From an uncultured Victivallales bacterium (GTDB lineage Bacteria > Verrucomicrobiota > Lentisphaeria > Oligosphaerales > JAFGRS01): a stretch of 27,028 nt of DNA. The stretch covers positions 1-27,028 of the forward strand of contig CAILKC010000222.1 in NCBI GenBank assembly GCA_903834675.1, read 5' to 3'. The notes below the pieces were generated by a model. It was not told where the DNA came from, ran no database searches, and worked only from the letters and a program-made list of their open reading frames with translations. Position numbers and translations under genes: made by a program. Shown one piece after another: positions 1 through 8,111 of this stretch; within the stretch, counting starts at the first letter, position 1, and every line of letters begins with the position of its first letter.

Positions 1-155
1 ACCGCATCTCCAGCGGATACAGGCGCGCGGCGGTGGAGCCCACCGCATCTTTTGGAGAGGCGCCTGGCCTCAGGCGCAGCGGTGGAGCCCACCGCATCTC
101 CAGCGGATACAGGCGCACGGCGGAGCCCACCGCATCTCCAGCGGAAGCCGGTCGC
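1..155. repeat. Degenerate tandem array of palindromic units
   Basis: Four units beginning with ACCGCATCT start at 1, 42, 91 and 129, so spacing is irregular (41, 49, 38 bp). The unit core is GCGGTGGAGCCCACCGC, a 7-bp stem closed by an AGC loop, perfect at 30-46 and 79-95 and imperfect near 121-134. The array runs off the left edge of the window and ends a few bases short of the stop codon of the minus-strand isomerase at 159. It is a REP-like, hairpin-forming repeat. No gene is visible in it; the open frames that cross it are low-complexity. Confidence 0.75.
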
Positions 156-158
156 GCG

Positions 159-1154
159 TCACTTCTTGGCGAACTGCCCATCGAAGGCCAGGGCGCTGGG
201 CTTGAAGTCGATGTCGTGGACAAAGGCGCAGGCTTCGGTGGCCCCGTGGAGGCGATCCATGCGGGAGTCTTCCCATTCCACCGACAGCGGACCGGCGTAG
301 CCGATGTCGTTCAGCGCCACGATGATCTCTTCGAAGTTGATGTCGCCGTGACCGAGCGAGCGGAAGTCCCAGTAGCGCCGCGGGTCGGCGAAGTCGGTAT
401 GCCCGCCGAAGACGCCGACCGTGCCGTCGCCATGGCCCCACCAGGCGTCCTTCATGTGGGCGTGGAAAATCCGGGGTCCGAAGGTACGCAGGAAGCGCAC
501 GTAGTCCACGCCTTGGTAGCCCAGGTGCGACGGATCGTAGTTGAAGCCGAAAGCGGGATGGCCGCCGAGGGCGTCGAGGGCGCGTTCGGCGGAGGCGATA
601 TCAAAGGCGATCTCGGTAGGATGCACTTCGAGGGCAAACTTCACTCCCTGCTCCGCAAACACATCCAGGATGGGCTTCCAGGTGTCGGCGAAGGTTTTGT
701 AGCCTTGGGCAATCTGCCCCGGCAGGCAGGGCGGGAAGGAGTAGAGGAGATGCCAGATGGGTGAGCCGGTGAAGCCTGCGACGACCTTGACGCCCAGGTT
801 GGCGGCCGCCTTGGCGCTGGTCTTCATGTTCTCGATGGCCCAGGCCCGGGTCGCGGCCGGATTGCCCTTGACCTTGGCCGGCGCGAAGCCGTAGTGCCGC
901 TCGTCGATGACATCGCAGACCAACTGGCCAGCCAGGTGGTTGGAGATGCACCAGGTCTTCAGGCCGTACTTGGCCAGCAGCGCCAGCTTGTCGTCGCAGT
1001 AGGACTTGCTCTGGGCGCCCTGAACCACATCGAAGTGGTCGCCCCAGCAGGCGAGTTCGAGACCTTCGTAGCCGATGCCAGATGCCAGCTTGGCCAAGTC
1101 TTCCAGGGAAAGATCGGCCCACTGTCCCGTGAAGAGAGTGACTGGACGTGCCAT
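159..1154 (-). CDS. Sugar phosphate isomerase/epimerase (xylose-isomerase-like TIM barrel)
   Basis: 331 residues from the ATG at 1154, preceded by AGGAG about 8 nt upstream. A longer frame to 1220 adds 22 poorly conserved residues and lacks this site, so I prefer 1154. The protein has the AP-endonuclease-2/xylose-isomerase fold pattern. Likely metal ligands are E176 (ALEVHPTE), D207 (FNYDPSH), H233 (FHAHMKD) and E293 (SVEWEDS). Family members isomerise or epimerise keto-sugars or inositol derivatives in the cytoplasm; the substrate cannot be read from sequence. It is separated from lnt upstream by a strong terminator (1281-1310), so it probably has its own promoter. A 10-bp palindrome, CGGTATACCG, lies at 1255-1264 in that gap and could be an operator. 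Downstream are palindromic repeats. Confidence 0.9.
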   Translation of the reverse strand: MARPVTLFTGQWADLSLEDLAKLASGIGYEGLELACWGDHFDVVQGAQSKSYCDDKLALLAKYGLKTWCISNHLAGQLVCDVIDERHYGFAPAKVKGNPAATRAWAIENMKTSAKAAANLGVKVVAGFTGSPIWHLLYSFPPCLPGQIAQGYKTFADTWKPILDVFAEQGVKFALEVHPTEIAFDIASAERALDALGGHPAFGFNYDPSHLGYQGVDYVRFLRTFGPRIFHAHMKDAWWGHGDGTVGVFGGHTDFADPRRYWDFRSLGHGDINFEEIIVALNDIGYAGPLSVEWEDSRMDRLHGATEACAFVHDIDFKPSALAFDGQFAKK

Positions 1155-1280
1155 AGTGCCTGCTCCTTTTGATCGCTGGGTGGGACTGCGGACGGGATGG
1201 GCCTGAACCGCCACGGTCACCCCGTTCCGCCGCCCGCTAGTGTGACACGGCAGCCGGTATACCGCAAGGGCAGCAGGCGG

Positions 1281-1310
1281 AAAAAAGCCTGAGGCTTGCC
1301 GACCTCAGGC
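1281..1310 (-). terminator. Rho-independent terminator overlapping the lnt stop codon
   Basis: On the minus strand GCCTGAGG pairs with CCTCAGGC (8 bp, 8-nt loop) and is followed by six T residues (A's at 1281-1286). The lnt stop codon (1305-1307) lies inside the first stem arm. This is the clearest intrinsic terminator in the window and ends the argS-lnt transcript. Confidence 0.85.
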
Positions 1311-3080
1311 CACGCTGCGGGTCTGCACGGCCAGGCAGCGCGCCGCCCGCCCGCGGACGACCCTGGCCAGCAACCCGAGCACCAGCAGCCCCGCCAGGGC
1401 GGCCGCCGCCCGCGAGAACCAGTTCCCCCAGCGGGCATAGACGGTCAGCGGCGGCGCGGCATAGATGGGAATCTCGTAGACCTGGGTGCCGCGCACAAAG
1501 CGGTTACCCGTCTGCACGTCGTAGAGCAGCCCGGTGACCTGGCCGTCGGGAAGGATCAGGCAGGTGTCGCTGTTGTTCCCACTACGCAGCAGCGGCCGAC
1601 GGTTCTCGGCGGCGCGAAACACGGCATGCAGCAGATGCTGTCGCGAACCCGCGCTCTCGGCATACCAGGCATCGTTGGTCACGGTCACCAGCACGTTGGC
1701 CCCCCGGCGCACAAACTCACGGCTGATGTCCGAGAAGGCATCTTCGAAGCAGATGTTGACCCCGGCGCGGACTCCCTTTCCGAGTTCGAAGACGGTGAAC
1801 TCCGACCCCGGCACCAGGTCGCGGCCCATGCCGATCCAGCGCCCCAGCCAGGGCAGGTAGCTGCCGAAGGGCACGTATTCGCCAAAGGGCACACGGTGGA
1901 TCTTGTCGTAGGACTCGACGATCCGGCCGTCGGGCGCGAGGAGGAGGGCCGAGTTGAAGTCCAGCAGCGGCGGCTCCCAATCGCTGCCCGTCCAGCGCGC
2001 TCCAGGCAGCGCCCGGCTGTCGATGGCCCCGATGAGCAGGGGCGTCTGGACCTCGGGGAGGAGCTGTTGCAGGCGGGTCTTGAAGGGCTCGTAGGTCAAC
2101 GGCGCCGGGACCGCGCTTTCCGGCCACACCACCAGATCGGGGCGGGATGAGGGAACCGCGTCCCGGGTCAGGTCCGTGTAGACCCCTAGGGCCTCGGTGA
2201 ACTGCGCCTGCGTCCACTCCCGGCACTGCGGTATGTTCCCCTGGACCACCAGCACCCGCAGAGTCCCGGTGGGCGGCTCCAGGCGCGGCGCGTTGCGGGC
2301 CGTCAGTGCGGCCACGGCGACGATGGCGGCCACGGTCAGCCCCGGGGTCCGGCCGGCGAGCCGCGAAGTGCCCTGGGTCACCCCCCGCCACCAGTTCACG
2401 GCAATCAGCGCCAGCGCCAGATTCTCGGCCACCAGCAGGAAGGTGATACCCCCAATCCCGGTGAAACAGCTCAGCGCCAGCAGCAGGGGCCGTTGCCACT
2501 GGCTGACGCCCAGCTCGTTCCAGGGAAAGCCGGTGAACAGCCACCCGCGCACCCATTCCAACCCCACCCACAGCAGGGCGCCGCCCAGGATCAGCCCCGC
2601 CTGCCGCCAGCCCGCCGGCACCTCAGCGGGACGCCCCTGGTGGCCCGGACGTGCCGCGCCAAGCGCCAGAGCGAATTCCGTGATGCCGAGATACCAGACC
2701 GCCGGATAGACGGCACAATAGAGCGCCAGAAGAACCCCGGCTCCGAAGCCGACCTCATTCAGCCAGAATAGGTTAGTGAGGTAGTGAGCGAGACCGAAAA
2801 GGAGGCCGGCAAGGCTGCGGCGGCGGGCTGTGGCAGGCACGGGTGCGAGGAGGATAGGCACAAGTGCAAACCAGGCTGCCCAGTCCCATTCCAGCGGCGG
2901 AAAAGCAGAGGTCAGCAGCGCCCCGGAAAGGAGGGCGCCGACCGTGCAGGCGAGGGTTGGCTGCCAGCCCGCCAGGCGGCTCAGATTGCCCGTCGGCATG
3001 GCCCCGGCCCGTGGACCGGGCGGCGGCATGGCCCGCGCCGGACCCGTCGCGGGCGTCTCGTCATGCTTGTCCTGGCCCAT
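1305..3080 (-). CDS. lnt: Apolipoprotein N-acyltransferase
   Basis: 591-residue inner-membrane enzyme that transfers an acyl chain from phospholipid to the N-terminal cysteine of apolipoproteins, the last step of lipoprotein maturation. The N-terminal half has several hydrophobic segments (about residues 43-235). It is followed by a nitrilase-like domain with the expected triad: E321 in VVWPESAVP, K393 in SYDKIHRVPFGEYVPFG and C444 in NICFED. A last hydrophobic helix lies near 556-577. The length is slightly above the usual 500-560, because of a proline-rich cytoplasmic N-terminus of about 40 residues. The start at 3080 has GTGAGGGC upstream. It begins 16 bp after the argS stop, so the two are probably co-transcribed, and it ends in a terminator. 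Confidence 0.95.
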   Translation of the reverse strand: MGQDKHDETPATGPARAMPPPGPRAGAMPTGNLSRLAGWQPTLACTVGALLSGALLTSAFPPLEWDWAAWFALVPILLAPVPATARRRSLAGLLFGLAHYLTNLFWLNEVGFGAGVLLALYCAVYPAVWYLGITEFALALGAARPGHQGRPAEVPAGWRQAGLILGGALLWVGLEWVRGWLFTGFPWNELGVSQWQRPLLLALSCFTGIGGITFLLVAENLALALIAVNWWRGVTQGTSRLAGRTPGLTVAAIVAVAALTARNAPRLEPPTGTLRVLVVQGNIPQCREWTQAQFTEALGVYTDLTRDAVPSSRPDLVVWPESAVPAPLTYEPFKTRLQQLLPEVQTPLLIGAIDSRALPGARWTGSDWEPPLLDFNSALLLAPDGRIVESYDKIHRVPFGEYVPFGSYLPWLGRWIGMGRDLVPGSEFTVFELGKGVRAGVNICFEDAFSDISREFVRRGANVLVTVTNDAWYAESAGSRQHLLHAVFRAAENRRPLLRSGNNSDTCLILPDGQVTGLLYDVQTGNRFVRGTQVYEIPIYAAPPLTVYARWGNWFSRAAAALAGLLVLGLLARVVRGRAARCLAVQTRSVA

Positions 3081-3096
3081 CGGCTGCCCTCACCCG

Positions 3097-4875
3097 TCAC
3101 ATGGCTTCGAGCGTCCCGATCGTCAGGGTCGACAGGCCGTCCCGCAGAATGTCGCGTACCACCAGGCACAGCCGCAAGCGCGCCAGCCGCTCGGCCGCGC
3201 TGGGCGCCGCCAGCACCGGGCAACTGCGCCAGAAACGACTGAAGTCCTTGGCCAGGTCAAGCAGATAGCCCGCCAGGACCGAGGTGTCGAGCGTGGCTGC
3301 GGCCCGTTGCATGGTCTCGGGGTATTGCGCGCAACGCAGGGCCAGCAGACGTTCCTCGGGGAGCCCCAGCACGCTCCAGTCCACCGGCTCGGTGGACTGG
3401 GCGCCGGCCTTGCGCAGCACCGACGAGAGGCGGGCGTAAGCGTAGAGCACATAGGGACCGGTATCGCCTTCGAAGGTGATACTGGCCTGCGGATCGAAAA
3501 GGATCGTAGTCCGTGGGCTGACCTTCAGCAGCATGAACTTCAGCGCGGCCATGGCAATGACGCGGGCCCGCTCCTCGAGATTCTCGGGCGGGTTATCCCC
3601 GGCGCGCTCCAGGGTCGCCTGTCGAGCCAAGGCCTCCATCTCGTCGATCAAGTCGTCAGCGTCCACTACCGTCCCCTCGCGGCTCTTCATCTTGCCCGTC
3701 GGCAGGTTGACCATGCCATAGGCCAGATGGACCAGACGGTCGGCCCAGGTATAGCCCAGAGCCTTGAGGATCGCAAACAAGATGTTGAAGTGGTGGATCT
3801 GCTCATCGCCGACGACCCAGATCTGCTGGTCGGACTCATAGTCGTGCTGCTTGAGCAGAGTCGTGCCGATGTCCTGGGTCACGTAGACGCTGGTGCCATC
3901 GCTGCGCAGGACCACCTTGGTGCCGAGGTTCTTGTCCTCGAAGTCGATCACGATGGCCCCATCCTCGCGCCGCCGGAAGACGCCGCGGGCAAGGCCCTCA
4001 TGGATGGTGTCGCGGCCCAGCGTGTAGGTCTGACTCTCGAGGTAGGTGCGGTCGAACTGCACGCCCATGCGGCGATAGGTGATGTCGAACCCGGCCAGCA
4101 CCCAGCCGTTCATGGTCTCCCACAGCCGACGGACCTCGGCGTCCCCATTTTCCCAGGCTATTAGCATGTCCTGGGCGGCGCGGCCGACCTCGGTCTCGAG
4201 GAATAGCTCATCGGCGGACTTGTCGGCCAGTTCCGGCCGCGCGCTGTAGAGCGCCGCCAACTGCCGACGGAACTCGGCATCGAATTTCACGTAGTAGTCG
4301 CCCACCAGGTGATCGCCCTTAACCCCGGTCGACGCGGGCGTGGCTCCCTGTCCCAGGCGCTGGTACGCCAACATGCTCTTGCAGATGTGGATGCCGCGGT
4401 CGTTGATCAGGTTCACGCGCACCACCGCGTGTCCGACCCGCGCCAGCAGCGCCGCCGTTGCCAGGCCCACGCTGTTATTGCGGACGTGGCCGAGATGTTG
4501 CGGCTTATTGGTGTTGGGCGCCGAGAACTCGATGAGCACGCGCCGCCGCTGCTCCTGGGGCAGGGCCACCGCCGCCAGCAGCTCGTCCGGCTTCGAGACC
4601 GTATCGCGCAGCAGCGCCGCCGGCTTCAGCGTGATATTGGCAAACGCCTTCACCGCGACGGCCGACTGTACCTCGGCATGGCCCGACAGAAAACGGGCCA
4701 CCATCTCGGCGATCTGGGCCGGATTGCGCCGCAGTTGCCGGGCCAGCAGGAAGCCGTTCACCGTCACATCCCCGGCGAACTCGGGCGGGCACAGCTCAAC
4801 GGACAGCTCCGTCACCGGGGTCCCGCAACTGGCCGACAGGTGCTGCGCAAGATCGTTGATAAAGGCAAACTTCAT
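3097..4875 (-). CDS. argS: Arginyl-tRNA synthetase
   Basis: 592 residues from ATG 4875, charging tRNA-Arg with arginine in the cytoplasm. The class I signature HLGH is at 127-130, inside FSAPNTNKPQHLGHVRNN. The second motif is KMKSREG (395-401), a variant of KMSKS. The hallmark GDTGPYVLYAYAR precedes the C-terminal anticodon-binding helical domain, which ends ...GTLEAM. An N-terminal Add1-like domain occupies about 1-100. In-frame ATGs at 4887 and 4902 are also possible; none has a strong ribosome site. The open frame continues to 5337, but those residues are encoded by the mobile repeat at 5003-5270 and are not real protein. It is closely followed by lnt. Confidence 0.95.
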   Translation of the reverse strand: MKFAFINDLAQHLSASCGTPVTELSVELCPPEFAGDVTVNGFLLARQLRRNPAQIAEMVARFLSGHAEVQSAVAVKAFANITLKPAALLRDTVSKPDELLAAVALPQEQRRRVLIEFSAPNTNKPQHLGHVRNNSVGLATAALLARVGHAVVRVNLINDRGIHICKSMLAYQRLGQGATPASTGVKGDHLVGDYYVKFDAEFRRQLAALYSARPELADKSADELFLETEVGRAAQDMLIAWENGDAEVRRLWETMNGWVLAGFDITYRRMGVQFDRTYLESQTYTLGRDTIHEGLARGVFRRREDGAIVIDFEDKNLGTKVVLRSDGTSVYVTQDIGTTLLKQHDYESDQQIWVVGDEQIHHFNILFAILKALGYTWADRLVHLAYGMVNLPTGKMKSREGTVVDADDLIDEMEALARQATLERAGDNPPENLEERARVIAMAALKFMLLKVSPRTTILFDPQASITFEGDTGPYVLYAYARLSSVLRKAGAQSTEPVDWSVLGLPEERLLALRCAQYPETMQRAAATLDTSVLAGYLLDLAKDFSRFWRSCPVLAAPSAAERLARLRLCLVVRDILRDGLSTLTIGTLEAM

Positions 4876-5002
4876 GGCGCCATTCATCCCGAGGGAACTC
4901 ATGTTCACGGACCGCGCCACCCAGTCCAAGGCAGGGGTTGACGCAGGCCGCCTAACATAGCCACGGCAGCGAGCTGTGTCTAAGCGCGGCAGGTCAGCGC
5001 GA

Positions 5003-5270
5003 CAGGGCTGTTTCAAGAAACCGGGCTGGGCGTCGTAACACCCCGTGGTCTGTCTGCCGTATCGGGTTGCGCGAGAACACACGCCGTCAGGCATGGCACA
5101 GGCGCCAAGCCAAAGCGGTGTCGCGGTCGCCGCAGGCGACCTTGCCACACGCAGTCCACCTGGCCGCCCCGCGATATGGACTGCGTGCGGCAGAGGGCCG
5201 CGGACGCGGCCCGTCGACGCCGCTTTCACTGCCGACGGTACGACGGCGGTCGGTTCTTGAAACAGCCCTG
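5003..5270. mobile_element. MITE-like element, copy 1, carrying a cloverleaf module
   Basis: 268 bp bounded by a perfect 17-bp inverted repeat: CAGGGCTGTTTCAAGAA at 5003-5019 and its complement at 5254-5270. It is flanked by an exact 11-bp direct repeat, GGTCAGCGCGA (4992-5002 and 5271-5281), read as a target duplication. The right duplication contains the stop codon of the neighbouring secreted-protein gene. The interior holds a 115-nt module (5112-5226) closed by aaagcggtgtcg and cgacgccgcttt, with three arms: 5125-5141, 5143-5192 and 5195-5212. There is no transposase inside, so it must be mobilised in trans if it moves. It fills most of the gene-free stretch 4876-5272. Confidence 0.8.
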
Positions 5271-5272
5271 GG

Positions 5273-6589
5273 TCAGCGCGACAGGGTGTCGAGGTAGCGC
5301 TGCAACTCGGGCGCCAGTTCGCGCTCGGCTTTGGCATAGCGCCCGACCACGCTCAGAGGCAGAGCGAAACGCCTTTCGGCGGGAACGTAGCGGCGTTCCT
5401 GTTCGTCGAGGTACGCATCCAGCCGGCGCTGTTGAGCCAAGGCCGACTCAAACTCGCTGCGGGCTTTGCGCCAGCCGCTGCGGGCCGCCCGCGTCCGTCC
5501 CGCTTCGAGGTCGCGACAGGCGGCAAGGTACAGACTGACGGGCTTCTGCAGCAGAAAGGGGACATCCTTGAGCAGCTCAAAGAGGTCGTGCTGAAGTCGA
5601 CCGCTGGCCTCTTTGTCCTGCTGCAGCGCGGCCATCCTCTCCGGCAGTTCATCGAGGGGCACCCGGTTTCCCCGTGAATTCTGATCCCCGGGCACGGCCA
5701 CCGGCACCGTCACCAGGGCCTCGAAGCGTTCCGCCGTGCTGTCGGTATCGCAGTAGCCTCGTCCCCGCCGACTGCTGTCCGCCGCCGTGCGTGCGTACCA
5801 GGCCTGCAGCGTCTCGCCGGAGGTCACTGCGCCCTGCAGGACGAAACGGAGCGCCTCGACGGGCGGGCGACCGTGGGCGTCAAGCTGCAATAGCCGCTGC
5901 GCCGCGTCCAGGCCGGCAGACTCGGACAGGCAAAGCGCCAGAAGATCACAGTGCAAGGCGTACAAACGGTACAGAACCGTGGCCTCCGGGGGCACCGGGT
6001 GCTCGATCAGACGCTGCACGTCCGGGTAGATGCCGCGCTGAAACGCAAAGCGGGCCGGCTCGTAGTCCGACACGAAGCGGCCGTAGCGCTCCCGGTTGCC
6101 GAACAGAACCCGGTTGGTCAGGGCCGCGGCCAGCCATTCCGCCGAGGGCATGACCGGCGGATTGGCGTCCTCCGCGGCCATGAAGCGGCGCTGCAAGAGC
6201 GCCCGCAGCAGCCGGTGCGTCACCACTTCCATGCTGTCGTCCGGACCGAATGAGAGCGAGAGAGGGTCGGGCATCGGGGCGCCAGCGCTGTCGCCAAACC
6301 AGATCCGCAGCAGCTTGGGCGGCACGTCCGAGGCCCCGGCAAACGCCTCCACGTCGGCGAAGCAGGCGGTGGCAAAATGCTGCCAGGTCTTGGCGGTCTG
6401 TTCGCCCTTGCAGGTGACCCGAATCCGGGCCTCGGCCAAGGCTTTGGGCTCGGCCGCCTGGGCGGATCGGCTGAGCACGCACAACAGCACAACCGCGACC
6501 GTCCTCCAGAAGCGGCGGAGGAGAGGGCGCCCGGCACTCCACCAGGCGCTCACCGCGTGTTTGCTTAAGGGATGTGCGGGACAGCGCAC
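5273..6589 (-). CDS. Secreted protein with degenerate peptidase-MA-like region
   Basis: 438 residues from a GTG at 6589; a second GTG at 6553 is possible and the start is uncertain. A signal peptide is clear: basic LLRRFWR, then hydrophobic TVAVVLLCVL, then cleavage after SAQA near residue 45. I do not recognise a named family. The stretch VVTHRLLRALLQRR (122-135) followed by SAEWLAAAL (149-157) resembles the HExxH helix and downstream WLAEGLA helix of gluzincin peptidases. Glutamate and second histidine are replaced by arginine, so activity is unlikely. The rest is helical and charged. It lies 22 bp after the S41-like gene and is probably in the same transcript. Its stop codon is inside the target duplication of the mobile element at 5003-5270. 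Confidence 0.75.
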   Translation of the reverse strand: MRCPAHPLSKHAVSAWWSAGRPLLRRFWRTVAVVLLCVLSRSAQAAEPKALAEARIRVTCKGEQTAKTWQHFATACFADVEAFAGASDVPPKLLRIWFGDSAGAPMPDPLSLSFGPDDSMEVVTHRLLRALLQRRFMAAEDANPPVMPSAEWLAAALTNRVLFGNRERYGRFVSDYEPARFAFQRGIYPDVQRLIEHPVPPEATVLYRLYALHCDLLALCLSESAGLDAAQRLLQLDAHGRPPVEALRFVLQGAVTSGETLQAWYARTAADSSRRGRGYCDTDSTAERFEALVTVPVAVPGDQNSRGNRVPLDELPERMAALQQDKEASGRLQHDLFELLKDVPFLLQKPVSLYLAACRDLEAGRTRAARSGWRKARSEFESALAQQRRLDAYLDEQERRYVPAERRFALPLSVVGRYAKAERELAPELQRYLDTLSR

Positions 6590-6611
6590 GGGTCACCTGT
6601 GCCCATCGGCA

Positions 6612-7490
6612 CTAGAAGTGCTTCTGCTGGAACGTGCAGATAGCCGTCAGCAAGTCCAGAGCCTGGCGTACGCTCGGGTCGCGTTCTCGCTCCACCGGGG
6701 CGACGTCCCCGCGTCGGCGCCACGGACGGCTGTCGCCGCCCACCGGCGGCACCACGGGCACATCCGGCTGCAGCGGCTCGACATGGCTCCGGGTCGGAAT
6801 CTCCGGCAGCAGGACCTCGAGGTTACCGGCAAGTCGGACCGGCCGTAGCGGATAGGGCAGTCCGCGGGTCGGCTCGCCCAGGATCACCGCCCCATGCGCC
6901 GCCCGCAGTCCTGCCGCCAACACCTCCGCGGCAGCCCGCGTGCGGCCGTCGACGATGACCACGGCGGGGTGCCCCCACGAGCCGATCAGGGCGGCACACT
7001 CCGTCGCCGCGCCCAGGTCGTTGCCCGCGGTGTCGCGCAAATCCACCACGGTGCCATCGTAGACCGCGCTCGACAGGCGGCCTCGGGCCTCGGTCAGGGC
7101 CTGCGACAGGCCCGCTTCCACCGCCCCAACCTGCAGGTAGCCGAAGCGGCCAGAGCCGCTCTCCAGGCGCGCCAGTAACGGCGCCGCCGAAACCGCAGCC
7201 ACGCCCATGGCGGCGTCTGGCCCGACCACCACGCCGCCCGAAGCGAACGCATCGAGAAGCGCCTGGCAGGCGATGCGCCGCAGCTCGATCTCCGCGTCCG
7301 GCACGAGTTGCCGGGCCCGTAGTTCCCCCAGAAGATCACCCAGCGCCTCGCGCACCGCGGGAGCCGTCGCCGCTGCCGGCGGCAGGACGTCCGCGGCGTT
7401 GAGCCAGGCGCCAGCGCTCAGGCTGACCCCGGCGCAGGCTCGAGCCACAGGCCGCAACCACCGCCTGACCCGGCCGCGACGGTCACTCAT
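6612..7490 (-). CDS. Secreted S41 (tail-specific protease)-like protein lacking the catalytic serine
   Basis: 292 residues from ATG 7490. The N-terminus is a signal peptide (arginine-rich, then ACAGVSLSAGAWLNA, cleaved near residue 32). The core fits the S41/ClpP-crotonase fold: GYLQVGAVEAGLSQAL, then VVDLRDTAGNDLGAA (148-162, matching DLRGNPGG), VVIVDGRTRAAAEV (177-190) and VILGEPTRG (202-210). In active S41 enzymes the segment after VD reads T-x-S-A-x-E; here it is T-R-A-A-A-E, so the serine is A186. The lysine after G-x-x-T-x-G is also absent. It is therefore probably a non-catalytic relative acting outside the cytoplasm. The start overlaps the purE stop by 8 nt (ATGAGTGA), indicating translational coupling. 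Frames reaching 7697 are out of frame with purE and not needed. Confidence 0.8.
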   Translation of the reverse strand: MSDRRGRVRRWLRPVARACAGVSLSAGAWLNAADVLPPAAATAPAVREALGDLLGELRARQLVPDAEIELRRIACQALLDAFASGGVVVGPDAAMGVAAVSAAPLLARLESGSGRFGYLQVGAVEAGLSQALTEARGRLSSAVYDGTVVDLRDTAGNDLGAATECAALIGSWGHPAVVIVDGRTRAAAEVLAAGLRAAHGAVILGEPTRGLPYPLRPVRLAGNLEVLLPEIPTRSHVEPLQPDVPVVPPVGGDSRPWRRRGDVAPVERERDPSVRQALDLLTAICTFQQKHF

Positions 7491-7983
7491 GTTGCGCCGT
7501 AACCTCACGGTCTGCCGCCTCCACCTTGTCGCGCTGACTGGCGCGCTGCTCTTCAAGACGCCGCCGCAACCCCTCGTCGCCCAGCGCCAGGATCTCGGCC
7601 GCCAGCAGGGCGGCGTTGACCACCCCGCCGCTGCCGATGGCCACCGTGGCGACGGGAATCCCGCCGGGCATCTGGACGGTCGCCAAAAGGGCATCAAGCC
7701 CGTTCAGGGCGCCGCCCTCCACCGGTATGCCAATCACCGGCAGCAACGTGTGCGCCGCACAGACCCCGGCCAGATGCGCGGCGCCGCCCGCCGCGGCAAT
7801 GATGACGCCGAAACCGTTGTCCCAAGCCGTCGACACGAATGACACCACGGCCTCCGGCGTGCGGTGCGCGCTCATCACGCGGACCACATACGGAATCCCG
7901 AGCGCCTTCAGAGTGCTGATACACCCCTCAAGCTTGGGCAGATCGTTCTTGCTGCCCATCACCACCGCTACCCGTCGTATCAT
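7483..7983 (-). CDS. purE: 5-(carboxyamino)imidazole ribonucleotide mutase
   Basis: 166 residues. PurE moves the carboxyl group to make CAIR in purine synthesis. The signature segments are visible: VVMGSKNDLPKL (7-18; family GSxSD with N for S), VMSAHRTPE (36-44), IIAAAGGAAHLAGVCAAHT (61-79) and PVIGIPVEGG (82-91). The C-terminal ~30 residues form a charged helix. The start ATG at 7983 has GAGGGGG about 10 nt upstream. No purK is nearby, so whether it is the N5-CAIR mutase (class I) or AIR carboxylase (class II) type cannot be settled here. It heads a three-gene transcript with two secreted proteins of unrelated appearance, and a mobile repeat lies just upstream (8112-8377). Confidence 0.95.
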   Translation of the reverse strand: MIRRVAVVMGSKNDLPKLEGCISTLKALGIPYVVRVMSAHRTPEAVVSFVSTAWDNGFGVIIAAAGGAAHLAGVCAAHTLLPVIGIPVEGGALNGLDALLATVQMPGGIPVATVAIGSGGVVNAALLAAEILALGDEGLRRRLEEQRASQRDKVEAADREVTAQHE

Positions 7984-8111
7984 GGTCGACTCTGCCCCCT
8001 CTTGTTAAGGACCGCTCTAGCGCGCCCCGGTCTAGCCGTACCGACGGCCCAAGGCGGGCTGAAAAAATAGCCGCCCGGAGATGAAGCTGCAACCAGCCAT
8101 CGGCCTACAGC

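Noticed and set aside
2830..4164. 444-residue plus-strand frame
   Set aside because: Antisense to lnt and argS, whose catalytic motifs are intact; an effect of high GC.
5112..5226. Cloverleaf module as a tRNA or tRNA-like gene
   Set aside because: Arm lengths, a 16-nt arm 2 with an 18-nt loop, and the absence of T-loop, anticodon-arm and acceptor features rule out tRNA.
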